Under the pieces are notes generated by a model that saw only the letters and a list, made by a program, of their open reading frames with translations, did not search any database and had not been told where the DNA came from. DNA of 38,245 nucleotides from the IMG/VR virus record IMGVR_UViG_3300046753_000215, positions 1 through 38,245 of that record. One strand, given 5' to 3'. The stretch comes from a virus. Within the stretch, counting starts at the first letter, position 1. Every line of letters starts with the position of its first letter. The translations under genes were made by a program, and so were the position numbers. This document shows positions 36,983 to 38,245 of the stretch, in pieces.

Positions 36983-38024
36983 CTTACCATTATTTGATAT
37001 ATCATTAGAAGACATCGCTCAAGGGATGTACAAGATTTCTCTTGTAGATAAGCCCGCTATTGAGGAAGACTTCATCCACTTCAATGAAGTAGAGAAGGTA
37101 CAGATGTTTGCTGATGAAAAGAAGAAAGAGGTTGTAGGACCTATTATGATTCCTAACAAGGAAATCCTACGCTTCTCACCCGAAATGGGATACTACTATG
37201 TGCGATTCACTGCGGAGACAATCCAAGAGATTATGTACAAGTATTCTAAAGAAGGGTTATTTAACGCATTTGGCATTAACCATCAGAATGATACTGACGA
37301 TGTAGTGATGCTTGAAGTTTGGACCAAGGAGAGTGATAACGATAAGTCTGTGGACTATGGTTACAAGCTACCAAACGGAACCGTATTCGTGAAGGCAAAG
37401 ATTGAGTCTGACGAATTATTTACTGCAATTGAAAATGGAGAGATAAATGGTTTCTCTATTGAGATTAAGGCAGATATTAAACCAACAATTAATAACGAAG
37501 AACAAATGAACGAATTTAGTTTTGGCAAAGAACTTGGTAAGTTGGAGGCTCAATTTGAGACGATGACTAACAAGTACGAAGCAAGAATTGAAGCTTTGGA
37601 GAACGAGAATAACTCGCTCCTTGAAGCTGTGACATCTTTTGAAGATAAGTTCGCTGGCGTTTCAGAATTGAAAGAAGCCATTGAAATGATTCAAAAGCAC
37701 ATCGCGTCTATGGGTGAGTCTCAAGAAGAGATGTCTGAAGACAAAGATGAAGAAGAGATGGCTCATACTCCCGAACACAAAGAGGAGGAAGAGAAAGAAG
37801 AAATGAAAGATGACAAGTACGAAGCTACTGAAGAAGTTGCCGAGGAAGTCTCTGAAGAATTTACTGCTGAAGAAGAAACTAACGAGTTGGAAGTTGAGGA
37901 GCAATTTGCTGCTGAACAAAAGGCTGAAGAAGTTGCTGAAACAGTAGAAGACAAGACAGTAGTTTTTAATGGTATCACTTCTGAAAAGGTAGATATGATT
38001 AACAACTTCTTTAACCGCAAGTAA
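36975..38024 (+). CDS. XkdF-like prohead protease fused to scaffold domain
   Basis: A 349-residue protein starting at ATG 36975 (MDNLPLFDISLEDIAQGMYKI). The first about 165 residues resemble the XkdF family of putative phage serine proteases: LVDKPAIEEDFIHF, GPIMIPNKEILRF, GINHQND, VWTKES, then GEINGFSIE. From about residue 185 on it is a long acidic, Glu-rich coiled coil typical of scaffold. The protease would process capsid/scaffold inside the prohead. It is directly before the capsid gene, as is usual. Confidence 0.7.
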   Translation: MDNLPLFDISLEDIAQGMYKISLVDKPAIEEDFIHFNEVEKVQMFADEKKKEVVGPIMIPNKEILRFSPEMGYYYVRFTAETIQEIMYKYSKEGLFNAFGINHQNDTDDVVMLEVWTKESDNDKSVDYGYKLPNGTVFVKAKIESDELFTAIENGEINGFSIEIKADIKPTINNEEQMNEFSFGKELGKLEAQFETMTNKYEARIEALENENNSLLEAVTSFEDKFAGVSELKEAIEMIQKHIASMGESQEEMSEDKDEEEMAHTPEHKEEEEKEEMKDDKYEATEEVAEEVSEEFTAEEETNELEVEEQFAAEQKAEEVAETVEDKTVVFNGITSEKVDMINNFFNRK

Positions 38025-38027
38025 TTA

Positions 38028-38038
38028 TTGTAAATTAA
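38028..38038 (+). promoter_or_regulatory. TTGTAAATTAA intercistronic motif, copy E
   Basis: Exact copy three bases after the scaffold stop and 29 bases before the capsid ATG at 38068, the best spacing for a promoter among the five copies. Would drive the most abundant protein. Confidence 0.55.
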
Positions 38039-38067
38039 TTAAACGAATCCTCTTAAATTAAAATAAA

Positions 38068-38245
38068 ATGAGTATAGTAATATCAAACTTGCCATACGGT
38101 GACAGACGTCCAGACCTCTTCATTGATACTATGGTAAAATCGGCAGCGGTATTAAACCGTTTCCGTCTTGTAGATGGTGTTAAAGCTAAAGTAAACGTAC
38201 CTATCTTTGACGCTACATTATCTTTCGGTTCAGACCTTTGTGTGT
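38068..38245 (+). CDS. Major capsid protein, N-terminal part
   Basis: ATG 38068 opens the capsid gene, with an AT-rich leader upstream and no Shine-Dalgarno. The first 21 residues (MSIVISNLPYGDRRPDLFID and T) lie here before the sequence joins the internal ATG at position 6. The last 120 bases are the repeat of positions 1-120. Combined with the part at 1-836 the product is 297 residues. Confidence 0.75.
   Translation, partial: MSIVISNLPYGDRRPDLFIDTMVKSAAVLNRFRLVDGVKAKVNVPIFDATLSFGSDLCV
38126..38245. repeat. Terminal direct repeat of positions 1-120
   Basis: 120 bases identical to the first 120 of the window. It lies inside the capsid gene rather than at a gene boundary. This, and its round assembler-like length, suggest an assembly overlap of a circular (or circularly permuted) genome and not a biological terminal repeat. 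Confidence 0.9.

Noticed and set aside
37662-38020. Minus-strand Ser/Phe-rich frames opposite the scaffold region
   Set aside because: They are the antisense reading of the Glu/Lys-rich scaffold coiled coil; low complexity explains them.
1-38245. CRISPR array, integrase, repressor, transposon
   Set aside because: No regularly spaced direct repeats, no recombinase motifs and no terminal inverted repeats with a transposase were seen. The only mobile gene recognised is the GIY-YIG endonuclease.

Overview
The window is a complete, circularly closed genome of a tailed dsDNA bacteriophage. The first 120 bases reappear exactly as the last 120 (38126-38245), so the unique length is 38,125 bp and the major capsid gene runs across the arbitrary cut. 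The host is most likely a member of Bacteroidota, probably a marine-type flavobacterium. The DNA is AT-rich, almost no gene has a Shine-Dalgarno sequence, genes are packed with TAATG/ATGA junctions, the adhesins are LamG-like, and several small families look like those of Bacteroidota phages. A long tape-measure protein and tail-tube-like proteins suggest a siphovirus. I see no integrase, repressor or DNA polymerase, so it looks lytic and dependent on the host replisome.

Layout. (1) The rightward late region runs from 26226 through the junction to 12545. It holds the terminase, tail genes with tape measure and tail tip, a head-maturation protein, an XkdF-like protease/scaffold, the major capsid protein, two paralogous tail-tube-like proteins, three large adhesins with a GIY-YIG endonuclease between two of them, the portal, a head-tail connector candidate and two small membrane proteins. 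(2) The leftward region runs from 23255 down to 12554. It starts with small unknown genes, then a DnaA-domain-IV-like protein, a recombination/replication block (annealing protein, RecE-like exonuclease, a second DnaA-like paralogue, SSB-like protein, DnaB-type helicase, PD-(D/E)XK nucleases, Nmad1/MazG-like protein, RusA), a candidate gp55-like sigma factor, and finally an M15 endolysin and 3-TM holin. (3) The rightward cassette 23690-25630 holds seven small genes of unknown function with a visibly different, more GC-rich codon style, closed by a perfect intrinsic terminator.

Three intergenic regions carry most of the non-coding signal. The 23256-23689 region between the divergent units has five 14-bp iteron-like repeats. 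The 25680-26225 and 21559-21731 regions are AT-rich and palindromic and share an exact 13-mer. An 11-base word, TTGTAAATTAA, recurs just after stop codons of late genes, often directly in front of the next start. It may be a late promoter or a translation/processing element.

Many very small leftward genes (29-57 aa) were found by reading the gaps between longer genes; their start/stop overlaps with neighbours support them. Functional names rest on motif recognition by eye, not on database searches.
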